From NCBI RefSeq assembly GCF_000969985.1, contig NZ_CP009526.1, positions 4,650,001-4,714,000 on the forward strand: a DNA stretch of 64,000 nt. The letters are read 5' to 3'. Position 1 is the stretch's first letter, and each line of letters opens with the position of its first letter. This stretch comes from Methanosarcina barkeri str. Wiesmoor. GTDB taxonomy: Archaea; Halobacteriota; Methanosarcinia; Methanosarcinales; Methanosarcinaceae. A program made the translations under genes and the position numbers. Positions 29,077 to 38,466 of the stretch are shown piece by piece. The notes under the pieces were generated by a model that was given only the letters and a program-made list of their open reading frames with translations, was not told where the DNA came from and ran no database searches.

Positions 29077-29552
29077 CAGTACTTTTATGATATGTCAGAT
29101 GGTTATGCCTAACTTCCACACTCCTCTCTAACTTCCGTATTCTTTTCTATTTTTGGCAGGGTTTCCGGGTAATTTTCTATCCTTTGTGGAGTCTTAATCG
29201 ATATCATCTTACTCTTAATCATTTGTATAGCTGTTTTTAAGTGTCTAATTTCCTCTTTTAAGGTAAAAGCAAAAAGTTGACTTTGCCAAAACTATGCGAT
29301 ATATTATCAAAAGAAGACCTTCCATTAAAAATGAATATCTGGAATTTACTTTCTAAATTTGATTCCAGCATAGATTTAATAAAACTATATTTTGATTTTG
29401 ACTTTTCTCATTCCAAAGACTTATTTGTTCTCTCAATCACTATGCAACTCCCTAAATATTTAGTAAGTTTGCACATATATTTTTATAACATCGCGATATA
29501 GTTTACAGTGTTGACTATAGAAATTTAATTGAAGGCTAATACTCAGATTATT

Positions 29553-29735
29553 CACTATGTTTCATGGGGGGATTAGGTGAGTTCGAGGAATTGGCCTGAA
29601 AATAGGAGATTTATTCTGAGTCCCTTATTTATTGCATTTTATTGGATTCAGTAGCATTTGCCATGAATAAACTCTCCAGAACTTTTCTATAGCCTTGAAT
29701 ATCGGAGAGTGGATACTGTTTAAAAAATCAGATCC
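29553..29735 (+). promoter_or_regulatory. Conserved leader of disaggregatase gene 4
   Basis: This is the most diverged of the three leaders, so what it keeps is informative: TTTCATGGGGGGA, GATTCAGTAGC, and the whole stretch from ATGAATAAACTCTCC through GGAGAGTGGATACT. The ACTCTCC/GGAGAGT stem is at 29671-29677 and 29704-29710. The upstream TAGC...GCTA hairpin is damaged here (GCATTTGCCA). Confidence 0.5.
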
Positions 29736-29842
29736 AATTTGCGAGAAACAGAATATTAAATAAACTTTTGACAAATAATAACAAACTTTGCGGGGATATT
29801 GATACGTCACCACATGAAAATCTACCTACGAAAATTAACAAT

Positions 29843-32512
29843 ATGCGCTGTTGTGATCAATCCCAGGTAATCTCGATATTAAAACGAGAATTAGGAGTCT
29901 TTTTATTGGTAGGTTGCCTTATTCTTGCAAGCGTTCCTACTGCTTTATGCCGAAGTCCTGCACCAACTGTTTACGTTGCAGGGGACGGTAGTGGAGATTT
30001 TAACTGCGATGGAAAAGATGATCATGTACAGATAAATCAGGCCCTTAAGTTTGTGGCCGATAATTCTGAATATACAACTGTCTACCTTAAAGGTCCTTTT
30101 ACATATGTTATTGACGATACTATTCTCATCGGCAGCAATACTATTCTTGAAGGGGATTCTACTGCTGTGATCAAGCTGGTTGATCATGCAGGCTGGGTTA
30201 CAATGAAACCTTTGATCAAGCAGATGAGCAATTCCGGAAATAACAACATTGTAATAAGAGGGTTTGAGGTTAATGTGAACCATGACGGTAACACCGAGTT
30301 CGCTAAGGGTAAAGGATATTATAATGTGATTTACTTCCTTTACTGCAATAACGTAGAAGTATACAATATGTATATGCATGATGGTCATGGAGACGGGCTG
30401 AGGATAAAATATAGTGAGAACGTCAAGTTTTACAACAATACTATCTATAAGCTCGGACACGACGGTCTGTTTGCAATTCAGTGTCAGAATGTAGAAGCCT
30501 GGAATAATACAATAACTTGCAGGACTAACAGCGGTCTTAGAATCTGGAACTCAAACCATGTAAAATTCCATAATAATGTAATCAATTCTTTCTATCACTG
30601 GAGTGCAGGCGGGGCGGCCATTCAGATAGAAAAGTCTGCAGGAATTATGGATGATATAGAGATCTATGATAATACTATATCTAACACCTATGGCCCTGGA
30701 ATCTGGCTTTTTAACTATGATAGCTCTTCTGCTACCAGAGACCAAGCGAAAAATGTCTACATCCATCACAATACTTTCTATGACACGGGCACTAATCCTA
30801 GCATTACTTGGGTAGGCGGTATCATAACTGGCGGATTCGAAGACACTGTTATTGAAAACAATGTATTTGACGGAATCTACCACACTGCAATCGCCAATAT
30901 GTATATCAACAGTTATTCCCCAACCTATGTGCCAGAAGGTGATGGATTCACAACAATTGTCCGCAATAACATAATTGTAAATACCAGGTTGCGCACAAAG
31001 TCTCCGAGTGGGACAGGGTATGGAATTATGAATTACCTACCTGCAACACATTCCTTTGTGCTGGAAAATAACTGTCTTTACAATAACTCAGCAGGTAACT
31101 ATAGAAACTGCGCGTCGACAACTGATATCCATGTAAACCCTCTTTTTGCAGACTCAGAAAACCATGAATACCATATTCAATCCGTCTCAGGCCGCTGGAA
31201 CGGAGAAACCTGGGTTAAGGATACTGTAAGTTCTCCCTGTATTGATGCCGGGTGTTCTTTCTCGGATTACTCTAACGAGCCCGAAAACAATGGAAACAGA
31301 ATCAATATAGGAAGATATGGAAACACAATCTACGCGTCTCTTTCAGGAACCTCTTTGAATCTCTCTGGAGAGATGTACGACAACCGTATGCGTGAAGCTT
31401 CTCCTGACGATGTCTTTTCGGAGAAGTCATTTCTCGATGTAGGGGGAATAAGCCGTGTTGGCAAATACAGAGATCTTATATGGTTTAACGTAAGCGAATA
31501 CACCAATGCTACTGAAATCAGCAGTGCAACTCTTTCCCTTTTCTGGTACTACCCTTACAGCACACGACCAAATGATACTATTATCGAGGTTTACAGGCCT
31601 GTTTCTTGGAATCCTGACTATGTAAGCTGGAATAAAAAGAATAAAGATATTACCTGGAATAACGCAGGAGGAGATTGGTATGACAGAAATGGTGTTCTCC
31701 AGGGAAGTACTCCGTATGCTACATTAACCCTGAGAGCCAGTAGTTTGCCAGATAACAGGTATTATGAACTCAATGTAACCGATCTCGTAAAAGAGTATGT
31801 CGGTGGCAAGTACGAAAACACAGGTTTCCTTATAAAAGCCCGCAGTGAAAATGATAACTATATCGCCTTCTACAGTGCTGACTGCGGAAACATGAATCAG
31901 GTGCCGAAACTTAATATTGAGAAAAGGGTAACTGCAAATGCAACTATTACTGACGCAAAAGACAACCGTCTACGTGAAATCTCGCCTGAGGGCGTTTTTT
32001 CTGACACACCATTTATCGATGCAGGAGAATTAAGTAATGTCGGGAAGTACAGAGATGTTATATCGTTTAATTTAAGTGAATATACCAGTGCCACAGAGGT
32101 AGACAGTGCAACTCTTTCTCTTTTCTGGTATTACCCTTCCAGCACACGATCAAATGATACGGTTATCGAGATTTACAGGCCTGTTTCTTGGAACCCTGAC
32201 TATGTAAGCTGGAATAAAAAGAATAAAGATATTGCCTGGAATAACGCAGGAGGAGATTGGTATGACAGAAATGGTGTTCTCCAGGGAAGTACTCCGTATG
32301 CTACATTAACTCTGAGAGCCAGTAGTTTGCCAGATAACAGGTATTATGAACTCAATGTAACCGATCTTGTAAAAGAGTACGTCAGTGGCAGGTACGAAAA
32401 CACAGGTTTCCTTATAAAAGCCCGCAGTGAAAATGATAACTATATCGCCTTCTACAGTGCTGACTGCGGAAACATGAATCAGGTGCCAAAACTGAATCTT
32501 GTATACAGATAA
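29843..32512 (+). CDS. Disaggregatase-family secreted protein 4 (beta-helix plus two disaggregatase-related repeats)
   Basis: An 889-residue exported protein and the most complete of the array. It has a signal sequence with core GVFLLVGCLILASV, the disaggregatase N-terminal motif, and a beta-helix (to about 500). Two tandem disaggregatase-related repeats follow, starting YDNRMREASPDD and KDNRLREISPEG. They lie 194 codons apart and are almost identical over their second half (WNPDYVSWNKKNKDI to QVPKLN). The start is uncertain. At the place where genes 2 and 3 have ATG after AGGTGAT, this gene has ATA after AGGTAAT (29876). The nearest in-frame ATG is 29843, with no clear SD, and a TTG at 29768 would be longer still. 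Best candidate in the array for a disaggregatase-type matrix hydrolase. Confidence 0.78.
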   Translation: MRCCDQSQVISILKRELGVFLLVGCLILASVPTALCRSPAPTVYVAGDGSGDFNCDGKDDHVQINQALKFVADNSEYTTVYLKGPFTYVIDDTILIGSNTILEGDSTAVIKLVDHAGWVTMKPLIKQMSNSGNNNIVIRGFEVNVNHDGNTEFAKGKGYYNVIYFLYCNNVEVYNMYMHDGHGDGLRIKYSENVKFYNNTIYKLGHDGLFAIQCQNVEAWNNTITCRTNSGLRIWNSNHVKFHNNVINSFYHWSAGGAAIQIEKSAGIMDDIEIYDNTISNTYGPGIWLFNYDSSSATRDQAKNVYIHHNTFYDTGTNPSITWVGGIITGGFEDTVIENNVFDGIYHTAIANMYINSYSPTYVPEGDGFTTIVRNNIIVNTRLRTKSPSGTGYGIMNYLPATHSFVLENNCLYNNSAGNYRNCASTTDIHVNPLFADSENHEYHIQSVSGRWNGETWVKDTVSSPCIDAGCSFSDYSNEPENNGNRINIGRYGNTIYASLSGTSLNLSGEMYDNRMREASPDDVFSEKSFLDVGGISRVGKYRDLIWFNVSEYTNATEISSATLSLFWYYPYSTRPNDTIIEVYRPVSWNPDYVSWNKKNKDITWNNAGGDWYDRNGVLQGSTPYATLTLRASSLPDNRYYELNVTDLVKEYVGGKYENTGFLIKARSENDNYIAFYSADCGNMNQVPKLNIEKRVTANATITDAKDNRLREISPEGVFSDTPFIDAGELSNVGKYRDVISFNLSEYTSATEVDSATLSLFWYYPSSTRSNDTVIEIYRPVSWNPDYVSWNKKNKDIAWNNAGGDWYDRNGVLQGSTPYATLTLRASSLPDNRYYELNVTDLVKEYVSGRYENTGFLIKARSENDNYIAFYSADCGNMNQVPKLNLVYR

Positions 32513-33289
32513 AATTTAAATTCTCAAATAAGATTTTCCATTACTTCCGACCCAAGAATAAACTTCTGCTGTTGGATGTTTTGGAACTTTTTTCTTTTAA
32601 GGTACTAAAAACATGACTTATTCAGATTCTCCTGAAATAATCTTTTTAAGTGAGTTAGTACGGTTTCTAGACCTATTAATCAGGATTAATTTATTTGTTT
32701 TTGCTCCCAAACTTATTCTTCTTTGTAAAAGTTTTATTCTAAGATCAGGATATCTTTCGGATTTATACCTACTTTGTGTAAGATTTCTAATTGTGTTTTC
32801 TAATAAGCCAGAACTTACGGTTTTTTATTCTGAATTATTTTTGTCTCACCTATGCTTTTTGGGAAGTCATATCCAGACATGAACTGAACTTCTACCAAAA
32901 TTGTACTGAATTTTACCAAAATTTATCTCAACACAAAGGCTTTTATCTTTTGTAGAAATCTTTTACTGGGGGTAGTTGAAATTTGTTGTTGAAAAAAATG
33001 TATCTATAAAAATTTGGAGTTAACACTGAATATAAGTATGATATATTGAAACTTTTGAATTCAAAATTAAAGGTATTTTATATGAATGAAACTTATTATA
33101 ATATATTTATAAATAAAACTTTTACTGAGAGATTGAAACTTGAGCAAGACGATCAGCATTCAAAAGGATTTAAATATCAGGATCTGGATAGTGAGTCGGG
33201 TCAAGTCGCAAGAAAAACTTTCGTGTGAGGCTATTTTCATAACTTCTTTCAATGGAAATTCTTAAAAACGGAATTCTTTTTAAGGTGAT
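32513..33289. other. AT-rich intergenic region before the flippase
   Basis: Mostly AT-rich. A frame at 32613-32882 is Leu/Phe-rich, has no SD and resembles no family, so I do not call it. Near 32885-32925 the short sequence CTGAA.TT.TACCAAAAT occurs twice. A possible small gene lies at 33082. Confidence 0.45.
33082..33228 (+). CDS. Possible small hypothetical protein
   Basis: A 48-codon frame (MNETYYNIFINKTFTER ... ARKTFV) that is polar and charged, unlike random AT-rich translation. The SD is weak (AAAGG about 10 bases upstream) and no family was recognised. It ends 60 bases before the flippase. It could be a real small protein, the tail of a decayed gene or chance. Confidence 0.25.
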   Translation: MNETYYNIFINKTFTERLKLEQDDQHSKGFKYQDLDSESGQVARKTFV

Positions 33290-34759
33290 ATGGTGTCATA
33301 TCAAAAGTTTGCAAAGGATGTTGGTTTTATCGGGACAGTTCAGGTACTTACAAGCCTGGGAACTTTTTTCCTCCTTCCGATAATCACAAAAACCCTTGGG
33401 ACATACGACTATGGACTCTGGGCCCAGATCAATACCACTGTATCTCTCATCTCTCCCCTCGCACTGATGGGCCTCTCTATGGGTTTTGTCAGGTTTTTAT
33501 CTTCTGAAACGGAACCCAAAATAATAAGAGAAGCAGTATATTCAATTCTCTTTTTTGTAACTATATCCGGTCTGTTGGCCTCATTTTTACTCTATACGTT
33601 TGCAGAGCCTCTTGCTACTTTCGGTTTTAAAGACCCTCATGCAACTTATTTTATCCAGGCAGGTTCCCTTTTAATTCTCCTGACTGTAATTGAGTCTATA
33701 TCTCTTTTTTATTTCAGGATTTTCAGGCAGATTCAGACATTTTCTTACTTAACCCTTTTTGAAACGTTTGGAAAATTGTTTTTTATTCTTTTTCTTCTCA
33801 AAATGGGATACGGGCTTCTTGGTGTAATCGCGGCTACTCTACTTGTACAGGGCTCCATTTTTTTAATTTCTCTTCTGATGATCATATCACAGATAGGATT
33901 CGTTATCCCGCGATTTACTTACATAAAAGAGTATTTGCAATTTTCTCTACCGTTAACTCCCAATTCACTTGTAAGGTGGATTACAGAATCAAGTGACAGA
34001 TATATGGTTACTTATTTTCTCGGCCTTAGAAGCGTGGGCGTATATTCGGCAGCCTGCTCAATTGGCAGTCTTATACAGCTTTTTGTAAGCTCTCTTCAGC
34101 TCATTCTTCTTCCCGAGTTATCAAAGCTTTTCGATGAAAATAAAATGGATGAAGTAAGAATTTGTATGTCTCATTCTCTAAGATATTTCCTTCTCTTCTC
34201 AATTCCTGCAGTCTTCGGTCTCTCAGCTCTTGCAAAACCTTTGCTTGGGATTCTTACCACTGACGATTTTCTTTCGGGCTGGCTTGTGATTCCCATTATT
34301 GCCTTCTCAGGTCTTCTGGCAGGAATCTTCCAGATATTTGTCAACACAATGCTCCTTATCAAGCAAACAAAAACTGCGACCTACATTAATATTGTTGCAG
34401 CAGTTTCGAATGTATTGATTAACCTTCTACTGATACCTTCCATTGGAATTGTTGGAGCCTCATTGTCAACCTTATTTTCTTACTTTTTAATGGCTGTGCT
34501 TTGTATGCATATTTCCTTGAAACACTTTAAACTTGATTTTTATCTTCATGATATTGCAAAAAGCGTTCTGTCTTCAATAGTTATGTATCTCTTTGTTTCC
34601 TACTTCGCTATCTTAAGCATCGTTGAGCTTTTTGAGATTGCAGGTATGGGTGTACTTATCTATCTGGTTATGATGTTCCTAGTAGGCGGATTCACAGACC
34701 ATGAACTTTCTCTAATACGAAGGTACTTATTCAGAGTCAAAAGCGAAGTCAAACAGTAA
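33290..34759 (+). CDS. Polysaccharide flippase (MOP/Wzx family)
   Basis: A 489-residue membrane protein with about 14 hydrophobic helices, of the polysaccharide/teichoic-acid exporter branch of the MOP superfamily. The N-terminus FIGTVQVLTSLGTFFLLP and the later LGTYDYGLWAQ match the family's first two helices. It is distinct from the other two flippases in the window (1931 and 44959), which resemble each other more. AAGGTGAT directly abuts the ATG; a GTG three bases on (33293) may be the real start. It precedes the convergent epimerase/UDP-sugar genes, so it may export the polymer made from UDP-GlcA and the epimerase product. Confidence 0.85.
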   Translation: MVSYQKFAKDVGFIGTVQVLTSLGTFFLLPIITKTLGTYDYGLWAQINTTVSLISPLALMGLSMGFVRFLSSETEPKIIREAVYSILFFVTISGLLASFLLYTFAEPLATFGFKDPHATYFIQAGSLLILLTVIESISLFYFRIFRQIQTFSYLTLFETFGKLFFILFLLKMGYGLLGVIAATLLVQGSIFLISLLMIISQIGFVIPRFTYIKEYLQFSLPLTPNSLVRWITESSDRYMVTYFLGLRSVGVYSAACSIGSLIQLFVSSLQLILLPELSKLFDENKMDEVRICMSHSLRYFLLFSIPAVFGLSALAKPLLGILTTDDFLSGWLVIPIIAFSGLLAGIFQIFVNTMLLIKQTKTATYINIVAAVSNVLINLLLIPSIGIVGASLSTLFSYFLMAVLCMHISLKHFKLDFYLHDIAKSVLSSIVMYLFVSYFAILSIVELFEIAGMGVLIYLVMMFLVGGFTDHELSLIRRYLFRVKSEVKQ

Positions 34760-34819
34760 TTTTGCCTTTAATTTTATACTGATCAACAAAAAATTGTTTA
34801 GGAAAAACTGGAATAAAAG

Positions 34820-35779
34820 TTATTCTACTAGCTTTTCCTCAAGTAATGCCTTCGCCGTTTCCCTAATGCTTCTCTCTGATGTATAGACCGGTTTCCAGCC
34901 CAAACGTTTCATTTTTTCAATTCCTAATCTCATCTTTGGCACATCGCCTTTCCAGCCTCTGTTCCCTCCTGTATAGGTAAATTCAACATTAGAAAGCCCC
35001 ATCTCTTCTATAACAGCCTCTCCTATCTCTGTGGCACTGATGGTGTCTTCGGAGCCGATATTAAAGATGTTTACCTTTTCGTCGCTGTTCTCGATTAAAA
35101 ACAATATCGCGTCAACGCACTCCGAAACATGGAGGTAGGATTTTTCCTGTTTGCCATCTCCCAGGACTTCCAGCAAACTAGCATTATTCCACAGCTTTTT
35201 TATAAAGTCTACCGTAATCCCGTGTGTACTGCGTGGGCCAACAATGTTTGCGAAGCGAAATATCCAGGCCTGCATATCAAATGTATGAGAATATGAAGTA
35301 ATGAAGGCTTCGCAAGCCAGTTTAGAGGCACCGTAAAGAGATATAGGAATAAGGGGGCCGTAATCTTCCGGAGTAGGCATAATACTCGCTTCCCCATAAA
35401 CGGTTGAGGTGGAAGTAAACGCAATTTTTTTAGTATTGTTTTTCCTCATTGCTTCCAGAAGGTTATAAGTCGCCAGAATATTCTGATCTAAATGAACTCT
35501 GGTATCAGAGGCTCCGAGCCTGACATCAGGATTTGCGGCCACGTGACAAACAAAGTCAATACCTTTACAGGCCTTTTTTATCGCTTCCTGGTCAAGAAGG
35601 TCTCCTTTTATTAGGGTGAAGTCTGGGTTTTCAAAATGATCTTCTATAAATTCCATTTTTCCTGAACTCAGGTTATCAAAAACAGTAACCCTACTTCCTT
35701 TTTCTATAAAACGATCTACAAGATGGCTCCCTATAAAACCGGCTCCTCCTGTCACAAGTATTTTATTCTTTGCAGCCAT
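34820..35779 (-). CDS. NAD-dependent UDP-sugar epimerase (GalE/WbpP-like extended SDR)
   Basis: A 319-residue extended short-chain dehydrogenase/epimerase. It has TGGAGFIGSHLV at the N-terminus, HVAANPDVR, STSTVYGE, and the catalytic YGASK at about residue 147. It would interconvert C4 epimers such as UDP-Glc/UDP-Gal or UDP-GlcNAc/UDP-GalNAc. The ATG at 35779 is preferred because GGGAGA lies eight bases upstream; a start at 35794 would contain that SD. Its place beside galU and UDP-glucose 6-dehydrogenase makes UDP-GalNAc supply for a chondroitin-like polymer attractive, but specificity cannot be read from these motifs. Confidence 0.82.
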   Translation of the reverse strand: MAAKNKILVTGGAGFIGSHLVDRFIEKGSRVTVFDNLSSGKMEFIEDHFENPDFTLIKGDLLDQEAIKKACKGIDFVCHVAANPDVRLGASDTRVHLDQNILATYNLLEAMRKNNTKKIAFTSTSTVYGEASIMPTPEDYGPLIPISLYGASKLACEAFITSYSHTFDMQAWIFRFANIVGPRSTHGITVDFIKKLWNNASLLEVLGDGKQEKSYLHVSECVDAILFLIENSDEKVNIFNIGSEDTISATEIGEAVIEEMGLSNVEFTYTGGNRGWKGDVPKMRLGIEKMKRLGWKPVYTSERSIRETAKALLEEKLVE

Positions 35780-35976
35780 GGAAAATTCTCCCATAATCGT
35801 TCTTTCGATTAATACTTTATAATGTCATAAAGTAATCAGAAAATACTTTTATCTCATTCCCTATATGTGGAATGAATAGATAACCAGAGAAAATTAAAGA
35901 TATTCTGGTTAAAGAGTATTATTTGCCTAACTATATGAATAACTTTTTATAGAATCCCTTTACCGGAGAGTTTATT

Positions 35977-36864
35977 TTGACCGTTAAAAAAGCACTTATT
36001 CCGGCAGCTGGTCTTGGGACCCGTTTCCTTCCTGCCACCAAGTCAATGCCAAAAGAGATGCTTCCTATTATTGACACACCTGTGATTCAATATGTTGTAG
36101 AGGAAGCCATTGCCTCGGGAATTGAGGATATAATCATTATCACAGGCAGGGGTAAACGGGCAATTGAAGATTATTTCGATGATTCTCCTGAACTCGAAAT
36201 GCATCTTGCGAAAAAGCACAATACCGAACTTCTTAAACTTGTCAGGAATGTTTCTTCCCTTGTGGATATTCACTATATCCGCCAGAAAGAACCTAACGGG
36301 CTCGGGGATGCAGTTCTCAGGGCAGAAAACCACATTGGAGACGAACCTTTCGCCGTGCTTCTTGGAGACGATATTATTGTGAATAACAAGCCCTGCACTG
36401 CCCAACTCATAGATAATTTTGAGAAATATGGGAGGTCCACGCTTGCAGTGGAAGAAGTCCCTCGTGAAAAATTAAGTAGTTATGGAATTATAAAGGGCAA
36501 GCCTCTTAGTAATTCTCTCTATGTACTGGAGGACATTGTTGAAAAACCGTCACCTGAAAATGCTCCCTCAAATATGGGAGCAATAGGCCGCTATGTTTTC
36601 ACCCCTGAAATATTTGACTGTATAAAAGAAGCCGGGACAGGGGTAGGAAACGAAATCCAGTTGACTGATGGGATTCGGGTTCTTAACAGGTCACAGATGA
36701 TATACGCATGCAGGTTCAAAGGAAAAAGATTCGATACTGGCGACAGGTTAGGGTACGTGAAATCAATAGTAGATTTTGCCCTTGAAAACGAAAACCTTAG
36801 AGAAGACGTACTTGAGTACTTAAGAGAAATCCTAGCAGAGGTAAAGGAACCTTCAAGCAAATAA
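35977..36864 (+). CDS. galU: UTP--glucose-1-phosphate uridylyltransferase
   Basis: A 295-residue nucleotidyltransferase of the bacterial GalU type, making UDP-glucose from glucose 1-phosphate and UTP in the cytosol. The N-terminal signature is PAAGLGTRFLPATKSMPKEM (about 9-28). RQKEPNGLGDAV and the LGDDI metal site (about 128) follow, then the late KGKRFDTGDRLGY. Length is typical. It starts with TTG at 35977, supported by GGAGAG six bases upstream; no in-frame ATG lies nearby. Its product feeds the UDP-glucose 6-dehydrogenase encoded convergently 85 bases away. Confidence 0.93.
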   Translation: MTVKKALIPAAGLGTRFLPATKSMPKEMLPIIDTPVIQYVVEEAIASGIEDIIIITGRGKRAIEDYFDDSPELEMHLAKKHNTELLKLVRNVSSLVDIHYIRQKEPNGLGDAVLRAENHIGDEPFAVLLGDDIIVNNKPCTAQLIDNFEKYGRSTLAVEEVPREKLSSYGIIKGKPLSNSLYVLEDIVEKPSPENAPSNMGAIGRYVFTPEIFDCIKEAGTGVGNEIQLTDGIRVLNRSQMIYACRFKGKRFDTGDRLGYVKSIVDFALENENLREDVLEYLREILAEVKEPSSK

Positions 36865-36949
36865 GATCCTATTTATAAGGGCAGTTAAAGGCCAGCAAAG
36901 TCATATCATATAAATTTGTGTAAAAAGAGGAAATGATTTCTGCTGGTTT

Positions 36950-38233
36950 TTACCAGCAGAGACCCTCATAATCTATATTTTTCGCTTTAATTATCCGCCT
37001 TCCATCAACTACTATCTTTTCTTTCATGACTTCAAATTCAGAGTCAAGTTGCTTGAACTCACTCCATTCTGTCATTACAAGGCAGGCGTCAGCACCTTCA
37101 AGAGCATCTTTAGCTTTCCCGGAGTATTCAATTGTTGGAAAGATTCGCTTCATATTCTCGATTGCCATTGGGTCGTAAGCCGAAACCTCTGCTCCTAGTC
37201 TTAGAAGTTCAGCAATGATAGGGATAGATCTAGACTCCCTTATATCATCCGTATCATTTTTAAAAGCAAGCCCAAGGACTGCAACTTTTTTACCCTCAAG
37301 GCTTCCTATTTTCTTCTGTAGTATTTCGGTCATAAGAATTGGCTGTTTTTCGTTTACTCCAATTACGGATTCCAGAAGCACTGGAGAATATCCTATTTCT
37401 TTTGCCTTTCCTATAAGTGCTTTTACATCTTTTGGGAAACAAGACCCTCCAAATCCTGCTCCTGAATTCAAAAACTTTGGGGATATCCTGGAATCCTTAC
37501 CTACCGCTTTCATAACCTCGTAGGTATCAACGTTTAACCGTTTGCAAATGTTGCCAATCTCATTAGCAAAGGATATTTTAGTTGCTAGAAGAGAGTTATT
37601 TGCATATTTGATCATTTCCGCTGTTGATAGACTCGTGCGGGTGACTTCACATTTAAAGGTCCGGTAAAGTTCTGAGACAAGATCTCCTGATTTCTGGTCA
37701 ATTGCTCCAACAACTATTTTATCAGGATGCATGAAGTCGTAGACGGCCTTCCCTTCTCTGAGGAATTCGGGATTCATTGCAACTCCAAAGTTTTTTCCGG
37801 CTATCTTTCCTGAAGTTTCTTCAAGGATAGGAAGGACAAATTTTTCAGTTGTCTCGGGCACAACTGTGCTTTTAACAACTACTACATGGTAGCCTTCTTT
37901 CTTTGCCAGTACTGCCCCTATACTTGCTGTTGCTGCACGAACAATTGAAAGGTCTATACTCCCATCTTCTGCGGAAGGAGTTCCTACGCAGATAAAGGAA
38001 ATGTCCGTATTCTTGATTGCAAATTCATAGTCAGTGGTTGCAGTGAGACTTTTTCCTGCATATTTTTGCAAAAGCTCTCCAAGTCCCTCTTCATAGATCG
38101 GGGGAATGCCTGAATTTATTTGATCCATCTTTTTCTTGTCGATATCTACACAGACTACTTCATGCCCGACTTCTGCAAAACATGCGGCTGTGACCGAGCC
38201 CACATATCCTGACCCTATAACGGAAATTTTCAT
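36950..38233 (-). CDS. ugd: UDP-glucose 6-dehydrogenase
   Basis: A 427-residue NAD-dependent dehydrogenase turning UDP-glucose into UDP-glucuronate. It has the Rossmann motif GSGYVGSVTAACFAEVGHE (7-25), GTPS at about 84-87, the EMIKYANN lysine (K209), and the catalytic Cys265 in GFGGSCFPKD. The C-terminal UDP-binding domain has GLAFKNDTDDIRES. It is clearly different from the WecC/WbpA-type enzyme at 5097. With galU and the epimerase it would supply glucuronate, a building block of methanochondroitin. Confidence 0.92.
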   Translation of the reverse strand: MKISVIGSGYVGSVTAACFAEVGHEVVCVDIDKKKMDQINSGIPPIYEEGLGELLQKYAGKSLTATTDYEFAIKNTDISFICVGTPSAEDGSIDLSIVRAATASIGAVLAKKEGYHVVVVKSTVVPETTEKFVLPILEETSGKIAGKNFGVAMNPEFLREGKAVYDFMHPDKIVVGAIDQKSGDLVSELYRTFKCEVTRTSLSTAEMIKYANNSLLATKISFANEIGNICKRLNVDTYEVMKAVGKDSRISPKFLNSGAGFGGSCFPKDVKALIGKAKEIGYSPVLLESVIGVNEKQPILMTEILQKKIGSLEGKKVAVLGLAFKNDTDDIRESRSIPIIAELLRLGAEVSAYDPMAIENMKRIFPTIEYSGKAKDALEGADACLVMTEWSEFKQLDSEFEVMKEKIVVDGRRIIKAKNIDYEGLCW

Positions 38234-38466
38234 AAATTGAACCTCTTTATTGAGAATTGGAGAGTAATCAATTCCAATTCTTATTTATTTTTTGATAGGA
38301 CCTCATTCCAGGTTTACTATAGAAACTGCCAATCTATACAGTTTTTTAGCCCAAATTACTAATAATTTTTTATAAGTTTATATAGTTTAAAGGCTTTATA
38401 ACTTGTATAGTTAGATTTAATACATGTTTTGATAACTCCTTTACAGAAGTTTTTGGGGATCTTATA

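Larger units (their letters stand above)
26547..29300 (+). repeat. Large tandem duplication, unit B
   Basis: Second copy of the unit described at 23545-26300. The leader, gene, 3' flank and GT4 relic are all present in the same order. Its upstream leader (26553-26792) keeps the ACTCTCC/GGAGAGT stem at 26669-26675 and 26702-26708. Confidence 0.9.

Noticed and set aside
29768-29842. TTG start extending disaggregatase gene 4
   Set aside because: No SD precedes it and the added residues do not resemble a signal peptide; the paralogues start later.
29945-30460. 171-residue minus-strand frame opposite the disaggregatase gene, with equivalents in the other copies
   Set aside because: It recurs only because the sense genes are paralogous; it has no SD and no family resemblance.
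32613-32882. 89-residue Leu/Phe-rich frame
   Set aside because: AT-rich translation artefact without an SD or recognisable motif; it could look like membrane helices by composition alone.
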